A stretch of DNA of 22,661 nt, from IMG/VR virus record IMGVR_UViG_3300004369_000164, positions 1 through 22,661 of that record; one strand, given 5' to 3'. Position 1 is the stretch's first letter. The number at the start of each line of letters is the position of its first letter. The translations under genes were made by a program, and so were the position numbers. Below the pieces are notes generated by a model, which worked only from the letters and a program-made list of their open reading frames with translations, had not been told where the DNA came from and ran no database searches. This document shows positions 13,896-21,488 of the stretch, piece after piece. The stretch is from a virus.

Positions 13896-14531
13896 GTTTG
13901 GATCGGGTATAAGGGGGCATTTATAATTGTATCCTATTTTTCCAATGTGAGAGACTTCTTTGGATAAATCATGATCCACATATACTTTTGCATGTGATTT
14001 AATATCCATACAAAATTGATAGTCTTCTCCACGATATTCTTCTTCTTTTTCCAGATAAGTATATTTAAACCAAGGTTTTTCTAATTTGTCAAACAAACTG
14101 GTTGCCGTTAGGCATAATCCAAATCCAATACCATCGACACTCTCTAATCCATATGATCTTCTTGTTGTTGGTATTGGTTCAAATCCATTTAAGTACTCAT
14201 TGAAATTTGCAGCAGTAAATCTATGTGGACTTCTTCTTGTTGAATAATTCACACCAACAAAATCTAATTCATGATTTAAAAGTTGGTAAAACGAATGTGA
14301 TGGAAAAGACATATCACTATCAACCCAAATAATATGAGTTGCATTTATTTTTTGGGCATATTTAACTACTTGTATTCTGCCATTATGAATATAAGTTTCT
14401 AACATTGGTACATATGCAATAGAGCAATTGTACTTGTTGGAAACGAGATATAAAATATTTTCAACAATACTTTGTGAATATCCAGTGTGAACCATATCTC
14501 CACAAGGACCAGAAATTAAAATGCTCTTCAT
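13890..14531 (-). CDS. Glycosyltransferase-like protein with DxD motif (minus strand)
   Basis: The 213-residue product starts MKSILISGPCGDMV. I chose ATG 14531 over the longer open frame because the extra 33 residues are AT-biased, look non-coding and cover the promoter. Residues 64-77 (ATHIIWVDSDMSFP) contain D71-S-D73, the metal-and-nucleotide-sugar motif of GT-A glycosyltransferases. FVGVNYSTRR, VDGIGFGLCLT and GEDYQFCMDI follow in the order expected for a sugar-nucleotide and acceptor site. It is clearly related to the plus-strand gene at 20036-20815. It is the only minus-strand gene, set among fibre genes and with its own promoter-like sequence. It may modify a virion or host glycan; the substrate is unknown. 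Confidence 0.82.
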   Translation of the reverse strand: MKSILISGPCGDMVHTGYSQSIVENILYLVSNKYNCSIAYVPMLETYIHNGRIQVVKYAQKINATHIIWVDSDMSFPSHSFYQLLNHELDFVGVNYSTRRSPHRFTAANFNEYLNGFEPIPTTRRSYGLESVDGIGFGLCLTATSLFDKLEKPWFKYTYLEKEEEYRGEDYQFCMDIKSHAKVYVDHDLSKEVSHIGKIGYNYKCPLIPDPNS

Positions 14532-14556
14532 TATTATGGATACACTCTTTCTTTTA

Positions 14557-14585
14557 ATTATAACATAGTTAAATACATAAATAAA
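14557..14585 (-). promoter_or_regulatory. Sigma-70-like extended -10 promoter for the minus-strand gene
   Basis: On the minus strand TGTTATAAT is seen: a consensus TATAAT at 14557-14562 with an upstream TGn (14563-14565), the extended -10 pattern. A poor -35 (TTTATT, 14580-14585) lies 17 bases away. The -10 box is 25 bases before ATG 14531, a typical spacing. It overlaps the late motif of the divergent plus-strand gene. Confidence 0.6.
14577..14583 (+). promoter_or_regulatory. Late-promoter-like motif (ATAAATA)
   Basis: CATAAATA lies 29 bases before ATG 14613, overlapping the -35 region of the divergent minus-strand promoter. Confidence 0.5.
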
Positions 14586-14612
14586 TTTAGACTTAAAAAG
14601 GCACAATCTATC

Positions 14613-14801
14613 ATGGCTAAGCAAGTACAATTAAGAAGAGGTACTACTGCGGAGCACGCTTTATTCACTGGTGCTGAGGGAGAAGTTACATACGATACTC
14701 AAGCGAAAGTTTTAGTCGTTCATGATGGGTCTACCCAAGGGGGAATTCCTACTGCTCAATTGAGTACAGTAACTGCATTATCAATAGCATTAGGCATTTG
14801 A
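14613..14801 (+). CDS. Stand-alone Mtd-like N-terminal domain protein (62 aa)
   Basis: The whole product is the anchor domain shared by the four fibre genes at 8500-13513: MAKQVQLRRGTTAEHALF, then GAEGEVTYDTQ and VVHDGSTQGG, followed by a short tail of 15 residues (TAQLSTVTALSIALGI) with no stem or head. The frame is intact and has a late-promoter motif before and after it, so it looks like a real gene rather than a decayed fibre. It could cap or occupy the same docking site on the baseplate, or be a remnant left after loss of a C-terminal domain. The short length lowers confidence in function, not in existence. Confidence 0.75.
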   Translation: MAKQVQLRRGTTAEHALFTGAEGEVTYDTQAKVLVVHDGSTQGGIPTAQLSTVTALSIALGI

Positions 14802-14809
14802 TCAATCAA

Positions 14810-14817
14810 TATAAATA
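14810..14817 (+). promoter_or_regulatory. Late promoter with full TATAAATA consensus
   Basis: TATAAATA, identical to the T4 late-promoter box, lies 27 bases before ATG 14845. A GGAG ribosome site at 14830-14833 lies between them. It is the best late-promoter match in the window and precedes one of the two largest genes. Confidence 0.65.
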
Positions 14818-14844
14818 TTCTACAAGACTGGAGAAGTTCTACTA

Positions 14845-17800
14845 ATGGCAAAAAGATTGCTGCACAAATATACGTTTTCCGCTGGAACAGATACTGTTGC
14901 TATTGATGGTAACTGGTCTAGGGAAAAACTGCTTCTTATTACCAACGTAACTGATAATATTATCATTTACAATTTTGCTGATCCAAATCTTAGAGCAACT
15001 TCTTACAGTTATAATAGTACGACTGATAAAACAACTGTTGTTCTAAATTATGATTGTAATGCAATGGTCGATACCGACATATTGCAGATTTTTGTTGAGG
15101 AGGAAGCGGTTGCATTTAAACCAAGTCAGACCTTCATTGACCCTGTTTCAAAGATCAGAGTTTCTCAGGGTGAAACCCTGATTGATACCGACTTTGAATA
15201 TGGTCTCCAGTATACAAAATGGGAAACATTAGAACTTGTTAATAATATCCCAGGATTCTACTCAAAAACTGGTGATACTCCACTTGCAGTTACCGCAATT
15301 AACGTTGTAGATGGAAGCCGTACTATTACTGTTACAGCACCTTCTCACGGTCAAACAGTTGGAACACCAGTTGACGTAAGAGGTTTATCGCAAACGGCAC
15401 TGGAAGGTAGTTATATTGTTACTTCTGTTCCTGACGGTGATAACTTTATTATTAGTGGAAGAGCTGTTGCTAGTAGTTCTGGAAACGTAAAGACACCATA
15501 TTCAACAATTATTCCTGGTAGATTTTACGCTAGTTCCCAGATTAATTATTCGGAAATTGTTGGTATCGGAACATCAATTACAGTTACAACTCATAATCCA
15601 TCAGGATTCAAAGATGGATCCGAGTTTTATCTAGTCAATACACTTGGAACAACGAGTTTAGATATTGATTCTACTGCCGTTGATATTGACGAAATCGAGG
15701 AGCAAGCAGAATCCTTCGATCCTATTGGCGCTTACACTGCTGGTGATGGAAACTCGAATACCATGAGCGTAGACCCATGGGATTATATAAGCTCACTTAA
15801 CTCAAAATTTGTTAGATGTGGTGCTGGTGGAAATATACCATCCAATAATATTATTACTATACCTAACCATGGTTTCTCAAATGGTCAGGTAGTTGCTGCT
15901 GTTTCTCCTACTGGAACTACGTTACCTTCGGGTATCACTAATGGTGGAAGATATTACATCCGTCAAGTAAGTGGGAACAATTTTAGACTTGCAACTTCTA
16001 ACAGTGATGCAAACGTAATTTCATTTACTGCAAATACTGGACAAGGTACATTTGGACTTCTTCGTGGATATGCAATTACATCCATCAACTCAACAAACGC
16101 TGGTGGAAACCAGGATAGAGTTACACTGCACCAAAACCTGATAACCACAGGAACTACAACTAGTACACCATTTATTGTTATTGGAACTACACCAACATAC
16201 TTCGGAACTTCGACAGGTAACGTAGCTCTGTATACCAACAAAGCAGTTACTTATGCACAAACAACTAACTTAGGAACTTCTCCTTTCCATGATTATTACC
16301 TGATATACGTTGCTAACACATCTAGAATTCAACTTAAAACTTCAGCGGGAACCACGACCAGATTACCATTTAGTGGTAACTACAACGCAACAAACAATGG
16401 AGCTCCAACTCTCATTCCTGTTACATTAAACCCCAATCGCAACACTATCAATATTCAAGATGCTGTTAAAGATTATAAGTTTAGAGAAAATGATCCAATT
16501 CACACTGGAACAGCTCTAACTTATCGTTATAGTGTTGGTTCTGGCACAGTTGCAATTCCAGGTTTGACGGATAATGCAATTTACTACTTAGAAAAAGTTA
16601 GTGATAACTCATTCGGTCTTAAATCAACTCCTTCGGGTTCAAGAATAGCAATTCATGGATATCCAACAGAAACTGGAACTGCACACACAATCTTTACTCG
16701 TTACGAAAGACTAACGCAAAATACAATTATCATTCCTGGACATGGATTGTCAGTTGGACAACTAGTTGTTTATTCTGGTGTTGGCACGGGAACTACAATT
16801 GGTGGATTAACTGAGGATCAGTCTTACTATATTGGTGCTGCTAGATCTGATACGAATAATAGAATTACTTTGCAAGCAGTTTCTGGTGGAAGTACGATTG
16901 ATCTTACTTCTGCTGGTATTGGAACACATACATTACTTCTAGATTCTGTTGGTACTCTTGACGGATCTTATGCACTATTAGAAGTAGTTGATAATACCAA
17001 ATTTACAGTTTCTAATATTTCATCAGTTTCAGCAACTGTAAGATCCTTTGATCCCGAAGTTGTTGGTATTGTCAGTGCAACAGACGATACTATTTCTATC
17101 CCTGTCCATAGATTTATTACGGGTACTGCGGTTACTTATACCTCTACGTATCCTGACTCTACGGATATTGGTGGACTCACGAGTAATGAGAGATATTATG
17201 TTATTAGAGTTGGTAAAGATAAGATCAGACTTGCATCATCATCAGAAAATGCTACCAACAACACCTACATTGATCTTACAGAATCTATTGAACATTTCGT
17301 TGGTGTTGGACAAACACACACTTTCACCTCCAATAGTATTGTTGGTGAAAGTGTTGGAGTCGGATCTGTCAGTTTGACTACTGGATCCGCAAAAGTTACT
17401 GGTGTTGACACCAAGTTCTTGGCATCATTTAAGAGTGGTGACCCATTTGTAGTTGATTTACCAAATACAAATAATGGTATTGGATCTGTATTTACTGCTG
17501 AGGTTGCTTCTGTTGGTGGTGATCAGCAGATGTTCCTAACGGGGACTGCATCAACAACCATTACAGGTGCTGATTATCTGATTAAAACTGGATTCTATGT
17601 CAAGTCTGAGGGATTTGCACTTCATAGACCATTTGATGGTGGTGTTGAAATTAACGCGAAGAACATTGCTGATGCACAAATCATCAGACAAACGAGAAGA
17701 TATTTCAGATATCAGTCTGGTAAAGGTCTGAATGTCCAGTTTGCAATCAACTTTAACCCACCGATTGATGCAATGTCAATCGTTTCAACTGGAACTACTG

Positions 17801-19953
17801 CTCTGGTTACCACAAGATATAGACACCAAGTAAGTGTTGGTTCTTCTATTACTGTGAGAAATGCGGAAGTATCTAGTGGTGATAATGAGTATAATGGTAC
17901 ATTTTCTGTTCAAACAGTTCCATCTGAAACCACATTCACATATACAATGAATAACACTCCTGCTCAAGGATTTGCAGGAGGATTCCCAGAGTTTGTTGTT
18001 ACGAACTGGGGTGGTGCCAGAATGAAAGCTGGTGCATTTGATAACCAGAATGGACTATTCTGGGAATTTGATGGTACTACATTGTATGCTGTAAGAAGAA
18101 ATTCTATTCAGCAACTTGCAGGTGAAATTTCTGCAACTAATAAGTTAAACGAAATACATGGAGTTGGAACTAGATTCTTAACACAATTAACTAATGATGA
18201 TAGAATTGTAATTAGGGGACAAACCTATAAAGTAGTTCAAATTGACAGTAATACAACTGCATATATTCAACCTGCTTATAGAGGAACAACTGTTAATAAT
18301 GCAATTGCATCGAAAGTTGTAGATGATAAAGTAGCACAGCAAAACTTCAGTATTGATGTTTGTGATGGAACAGGTCCAAATGGATATGTGTTAGACACAA
18401 CTCGTATTCAGATGGCATACATCGACTACTCATGGTATGGTGCAGGTAAGGGTAGATTTGGATTCAAGGATGCAAATGGTGAAGTATTCTACTGCCACGA
18501 ATTCATTCATAACAACCAGAGAAATGAAGCATATTTCAGATCTGGTAACATGCCCGCTCGTTATGAAATTGAAAACGTTGGAAAACCACTATTTGCACCT
18601 ACACTAGCACACTGGGGTACTACCGTTCAGATGGATGGTGGACTAGAAGATGACGCCGCATACTTGTTCACTGCATCTTCATCACTACTAACGTTTGCTG
18701 GATCACAAGTTTCGATTGCAACAACCGCTGGTGCTTATAGTGGAGTGTATGTGTATGTGAATAATAATGGTTCAGTTGCAACTGATATTGGTACATACAG
18801 TACCAGAAACTTTAACGGATCTTCTACAAGTAGCTCTAACGGCATTAACATCTCTGGTGATTACATTACATTCTCATCAAACCACAACTTTGCAACTGGA
18901 CAGTTAGTTCAGTACAACTCTAATGGTGGAACTGTGGTTGGTGGATTAACAAATGACCAATTCTATTATGTAAGAGTTAGAACTAATAGAACCATTTTCC
19001 TCTACACTTCCGAAGCAACATCAATTGCTGGTGGATCAACTGGTCGTGTTAACATCACTGGTACTGGTACTGGTACTCAACATCAAATCAGATATGCATT
19101 TACATTTAATGTAACTACAACTTCTATTACTGGCTACGGTAACAGAATTCTCCATAGAATTAGAACTCAAAACAATACCTATTCTGACTATTCTTCACTT
19201 TCCTTTGGTACTCCAATTACATCCACTGCAATTGAGACCTATGGTGGTGATATTGATCCACAAGCGTTTATTTACAGGGTTACACAAGATTCTGCAACTA
19301 GTTCGGCACTAATTGACTTCTTCTTTGCAAATGAACCTTCTTCACTAAACTATCCAAACTTCCCATCTCTTGGTGAAACTGGATTTATTCCTACTGGAAC
19401 TAGTTCCGTAGATACATTTGAAGCTGGTGAAGTTGTTCCTGTTCCTGCTCTTATTCCTCTGATCTCAATTCGTCTAGCACCTTCGGTTGATAGTGGTATT
19501 CCTGGCGCTCTTGGTGTTAAGGAAATTCTCAATAGAATGCAACTTGACCTCAGAGGTGTTGGTCTTCTTACAACTCACGACGTTGATATTAGATTGATCC
19601 TTAACGGACAGATTGATAACTTTGCTTGGGAAACCCAGGGTGTTCCAAGTTTGAGTCAGATTGTTAACCATACAAACAATGATACAATTGATAGTGGAAT
19701 CAACATCTTCTCCTTCCGTGCATCTGGTGGTACTGAAATTACTAGTGGTGGTAAGAGAAACGCTAACACGTTCTCTGAGGACATTAGTTCGCTGCTATCA
19801 TTGGGCAATTCAATCCTTGGTGGAGATGGAATCTTCCCAGATGGTCCAGACGTACTAACTCTGGCGGTTTCACCATTGAACCCATCGCAGATTACTCTTG
19901 CTTCTCCACTATCAGTTTCTGGTAGAATCACTTGGTCTGAGTCTCAGGCATAA
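14845..19953 (+). CDS. Giant virion structural protein with repeated modules (1702 aa)
   Basis: The N-terminus (MAKRLLHKYTFSAGTDTVAI) leads into beta-rich sequence. At least four clear copies of a module of about 65 residues occur near residues 338-405, 548-617, 630-695 and 751-830, with another at 1342-1410; the pattern is (IP)xHGFxxGxxVxY...GGLTxxxxYYVxxV...LAxS. Residues about 915-1280 form a compact conserved domain (YVKSEGFALHRPFDGGVEIN, RRYFRYQSGKGLNVQFAINF, WYGAGKGRFGFKD, EYRG-less MPARYEIENVG) of the kind I know from large structural proteins of T4-like cyanophages. The C-terminal 200 residues (LISIRLAPSVDSG, GVLTTHDVDI-like strands, ending GRITWSESQA) form a last domain. No enzyme motif is seen. 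It is likely a large tail or baseplate appendage protein; its exact place is not resolvable here. Confidence 0.75.
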   Translation: MAKRLLHKYTFSAGTDTVAIDGNWSREKLLLITNVTDNIIIYNFADPNLRATSYSYNSTTDKTTVVLNYDCNAMVDTDILQIFVEEEAVAFKPSQTFIDPVSKIRVSQGETLIDTDFEYGLQYTKWETLELVNNIPGFYSKTGDTPLAVTAINVVDGSRTITVTAPSHGQTVGTPVDVRGLSQTALEGSYIVTSVPDGDNFIISGRAVASSSGNVKTPYSTIIPGRFYASSQINYSEIVGIGTSITVTTHNPSGFKDGSEFYLVNTLGTTSLDIDSTAVDIDEIEEQAESFDPIGAYTAGDGNSNTMSVDPWDYISSLNSKFVRCGAGGNIPSNNIITIPNHGFSNGQVVAAVSPTGTTLPSGITNGGRYYIRQVSGNNFRLATSNSDANVISFTANTGQGTFGLLRGYAITSINSTNAGGNQDRVTLHQNLITTGTTTSTPFIVIGTTPTYFGTSTGNVALYTNKAVTYAQTTNLGTSPFHDYYLIYVANTSRIQLKTSAGTTTRLPFSGNYNATNNGAPTLIPVTLNPNRNTINIQDAVKDYKFRENDPIHTGTALTYRYSVGSGTVAIPGLTDNAIYYLEKVSDNSFGLKSTPSGSRIAIHGYPTETGTAHTIFTRYERLTQNTIIIPGHGLSVGQLVVYSGVGTGTTIGGLTEDQSYYIGAARSDTNNRITLQAVSGGSTIDLTSAGIGTHTLLLDSVGTLDGSYALLEVVDNTKFTVSNISSVSATVRSFDPEVVGIVSATDDTISIPVHRFITGTAVTYTSTYPDSTDIGGLTSNERYYVIRVGKDKIRLASSSENATNNTYIDLTESIEHFVGVGQTHTFTSNSIVGESVGVGSVSLTTGSAKVTGVDTKFLASFKSGDPFVVDLPNTNNGIGSVFTAEVASVGGDQQMFLTGTASTTITGADYLIKTGFYVKSEGFALHRPFDGGVEINAKNIADAQIIRQTRRYFRYQSGKGLNVQFAINFNPPIDAMSIVSTGTTALVTTRYRHQVSVGSSITVRNAEVSSGDNEYNGTFSVQTVPSETTFTYTMNNTPAQGFAGGFPEFVVTNWGGARMKAGAFDNQNGLFWEFDGTTLYAVRRNSIQQLAGEISATNKLNEIHGVGTRFLTQLTNDDRIVIRGQTYKVVQIDSNTTAYIQPAYRGTTVNNAIASKVVDDKVAQQNFSIDVCDGTGPNGYVLDTTRIQMAYIDYSWYGAGKGRFGFKDANGEVFYCHEFIHNNQRNEAYFRSGNMPARYEIENVGKPLFAPTLAHWGTTVQMDGGLEDDAAYLFTASSSLLTFAGSQVSIATTAGAYSGVYVYVNNNGSVATDIGTYSTRNFNGSSTSSSNGINISGDYITFSSNHNFATGQLVQYNSNGGTVVGGLTNDQFYYVRVRTNRTIFLYTSEATSIAGGSTGRVNITGTGTGTQHQIRYAFTFNVTTTSITGYGNRILHRIRTQNNTYSDYSSLSFGTPITSTAIETYGGDIDPQAFIYRVTQDSATSSALIDFFFANEPSSLNYPNFPSLGETGFIPTGTSSVDTFEAGEVVPVPALIPLISIRLAPSVDSGIPGALGVKEILNRMQLDLRGVGLLTTHDVDIRLILNGQIDNFAWETQGVPSLSQIVNHTNNDTIDSGINIFSFRASGGTEITSGGKRNANTFSEDISSLLSLGNSILGGDGIFPDGPDVLTLAVSPLNPSQITLASPLSVSGRITWSESQA

Positions 19954-19973
19954 TTCAAAACTAAATATAAATC

Positions 19974-20005
19974 AAGAGGGGGGTTGCAATTACCCCTCTT
20001 TTTTT
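19974..20005 (+). terminator. Strong Rho-independent terminator
   Basis: AAGAGGGG at 19974-19981 pairs with CCCCTCTT at 19993-20000, with an 11-base loop, and a run of seven T ends at 20005. It follows the 1702-residue gene by 20 bases and closes the late structural region. Confidence 0.92.
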
Positions 20006-20012
20006 GTATAAT
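19984..20012 (+). promoter_or_regulatory. Sigma-70-like promoter embedded in the terminator
   Basis: TTGCAA at 19984-19989 (4 of 6 to the -35 consensus), exactly 17 bases, then a perfect TATAAT at 20007-20012. The -35 lies in the terminator loop and the spacer includes its 3' arm and T-run. Transcription would begin near 20019, just before ATG 20036. Confidence 0.7.
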
Positions 20013-20035
20013 ATGACCTGAGTAGAAGAATTTTT

Positions 20036-20815
20036 ATGAGTAGAAATAGAGGTAAAAAAGTTCTAGTCGCATCAATTTGTGCAGAACAAGTGTATAGTCA
20101 ATATGCAAATTGTGTTGGAAAAGCGATGTTGTATTTTGCATCGTGTAAAAATCCATGTCCAATGACCTATGAAATTATACATGCAACTTATTTGCATGAT
20201 GGTCGAAATGATGTAGTAACTTTGGCGCGAAAAATAGGTGCAACTCATATCATTTGGATTGATGCTGATATGATGTTCCCTCCCGATTCTTTTGAAAGAC
20301 TATTGAATCATAATTTGGATTATGTTGGCGTTAATTATTCGAATCGTAAACCACCACATTTCCATACGGCAATGTATAGAATTCTTAGGAATCAAAATGA
20401 AGAAGGTAAACCTCTAAAAGATATTCTTGGATACACACCAGTTTATACGACAGATTCTAGTACTGGTTTGCAGAAAGTTGATGCCATAGGATTTGGACTA
20501 TGTGTTACATCTATGAAACTATTTGATACAATTGAGAGACCATGGTTTGAATATTACTACGTTCCAGAAAAAGAACAACATGCAGGAGAAGATATATATT
20601 TCTCTAAGAAATTAGAACCATATTTTGATTGCTTTATTGATCACGATCTGAGCAAAGAAATTCAACATATCTCTGTTGGGTATATCGATTATAATGCACC
20701 CAATAGAAAGATGGTAAAGGAAGTTACTGGTGCAGATCAGATTTTGAAAGCATCAAAGAGTCCCGTAGAAATTCTTAGAGAATCTATGTCCGATGATACT
20801 AATGGAGAAGAGTAA
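20036..20815 (+). CDS. Glycosyltransferase-like protein with DxD motif (plus strand)
   Basis: The 259-residue product carries ATHIIWIDADMMFPPDSFER at residues 69-88, with D76-A-D78 as the GT-A type DxD motif, then YVGVNYSNRKPPHFHTA, VDAIGFGLCVTSMKLFD and AGEDIYFSKKL. The order and spacing match the minus-strand gene at 13890-14531, so the two are paralogues; this one is 46 residues longer, with an insert near 120-140 and a longer acidic tail. It should transfer a sugar from a nucleotide donor in the cytoplasm; acceptor and sugar are unknown. It is the first gene after the terminator and has its own host-type promoter. Only one base separates its stop from the glutaredoxin start. Confidence 0.82.
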   Translation: MSRNRGKKVLVASICAEQVYSQYANCVGKAMLYFASCKNPCPMTYEIIHATYLHDGRNDVVTLARKIGATHIIWIDADMMFPPDSFERLLNHNLDYVGVNYSNRKPPHFHTAMYRILRNQNEEGKPLKDILGYTPVYTTDSSTGLQKVDAIGFGLCVTSMKLFDTIERPWFEYYYVPEKEQHAGEDIYFSKKLEPYFDCFIDHDLSKEIQHISVGYIDYNAPNRKMVKEVTGADQILKASKSPVEILRESMSDDTNGEE

Positions 20816-20816
20816 A

Positions 20817-21056
20817 ATGAAATTCACAGTATATTCGAAAAGTGGTTGTCCTTATTGCGACAAAGTAAAAAAGGTGTTAGAATTGACAAAGTTACAGCAC
20901 ATCGTACAAGTTCTAGATCAAGATTTTACAAAAGAAGAATTTTACTCCAAGTTTGGAGACCAGTCTACTTTCCCACAAGTAGTATTAAATGATAATGTTA
21001 ATCTTGGTGGATGTACAGATACTGTAAAATTTTTAAAAGAGAATCAGATTATCTGA
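20817..21056 (+). CDS. Glutaredoxin
   Basis: The 79-residue product has the thioredoxin fold of short glutaredoxins: FTVYSKSGCPYCDKV with the redox pair C11-P-Y-C14, the cis-proline motif T51-F52-P53-Q54-V55, and the glutathione-site G64-G65-C66-T67-D68. It would use glutathione to reduce disulphides, most relevantly ribonucleotide reductase during phage DNA synthesis; T4-like phages carry related small proteins (NrdC). The start at 20817 is chosen because it lies one base after the previous stop and gives the usual N-terminus; an in-frame ATG at 20793 would overlap the upstream gene and add a charged extension. The stop overlaps the next start as TGATG. Confidence 0.93.
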   Translation: MKFTVYSKSGCPYCDKVKKVLELTKLQHIVQVLDQDFTKEEFYSKFGDQSTFPQVVLNDNVNLGGCTDTVKFLKENQII

Positions 21057-21268
21057 TGACCGACATAAATAAGAATGATGACCACAGAAATCGTGGATTT
21101 GAATTTATTCTTAGTGGGAGGAAAAGAAAGCAGACTCAACCGTTTCATATCATCTTTGAAAAGATGGTTTGCTTTCTAAGTCGGGAAGTAACCATTTATT
21201 TCGAATTTTCCTTAGTTTCAAGGAAAAGAAAAGTAGTTTCCCGAGGTAAAAGAAATGCTCGCAATTAG
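21056..21268 (+). CDS. Small basic protein of unknown function (70 aa)
   Basis: I do not recognise the family. ATG 21056 overlaps the glutaredoxin stop (TGATG), a classic coupled start, and the frame ends 14 bases inside the next gene. The product is strongly basic towards both halves (SGRKRKQTQPF at about 20-30 and VSRKRKVVSRGKRNARN at the end) with a hydrophobic beta-like centre (HIIFEKMVCFLSREVTIYFE). Nucleic-acid or membrane-surface contact is possible. The tight overlaps on both sides argue that it is real; a longer upstream start at 21011 is rejected because it would lie inside the glutaredoxin gene. Confidence 0.6.
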   Translation: MTDINKNDDHRNRGFEFILSGRKRKQTQPFHIIFEKMVCFLSREVTIYFEFSLVSRKRKVVSRGKRNARN

Positions 21269-21488
21269 TTTAGTTTTCGGTTCTATTCTAACCGTATTGT
21301 TTCTAATAGTGGGACTTGTAACTGGTTGGGTAGCAAGAGAATACATGATGAACTATCGGGAGATTCCAAGACCTCACCCCGAAATGTTTGATGGTAACGG
21401 GAACCTAATTCCTGATGAGGTGATCGCATTTAACTTTGAAAACTATCATGACTACGAAATCAACGACGACGAAGAAGACGACCAGTAA
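21255..21488 (+). CDS. Small single-pass membrane protein
   Basis: The 77-residue product has an N-terminal hydrophobic helix (LAISLVFGSILTVLFLIVGL, residues 2-21, extended by VTGW), then REYMMNYREIPRPHP and a very acidic end (HDYEINDDEEDDQ). This predicts an inner-membrane anchor with a short soluble acidic tail, probably in the cytoplasm given the arginines after the helix. GAGG at 21243-21246 is a good ribosome site 8 bases before the ATG. Its last 41 bases also encode the N-terminus of the next gene in another frame. Small membrane proteins of this layout are frequent in cyanophages; the role is unknown. Confidence 0.75.
   Translation: MLAISLVFGSILTVLFLIVGLVTGWVAREYMMNYREIPRPHPEMFDGNGNLIPDEVIAFNFENYHDYEINDDEEDDQ

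Noticed and set aside
14532-14630. N-terminal extension of the minus-strand glycosyltransferase-like gene
   Set aside because: The extra 33 residues cover the promoter-like sequence and the next gene's start, and the conserved domain begins at MKSILISGP.
19961-19967. CTAAATA motif after the 1702-residue gene as a late promoter
   Set aside because: A strong terminator lies directly after it, so a transcript from here would end before the next gene. It could still make a very short RNA, but nothing supports that.
20793-20816. Upstream ATG for the glutaredoxin gene
   Set aside because: It lies inside the previous gene and adds residues before the standard glutaredoxin N-terminus; ATG 20817 fits the tight gene spacing.
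21065-21071. ATAAATA motif as a further late promoter
   Set aside because: It lies inside the start of the 70-residue gene, more than 180 bases before the next start, outside the 20-34 base range of the others.
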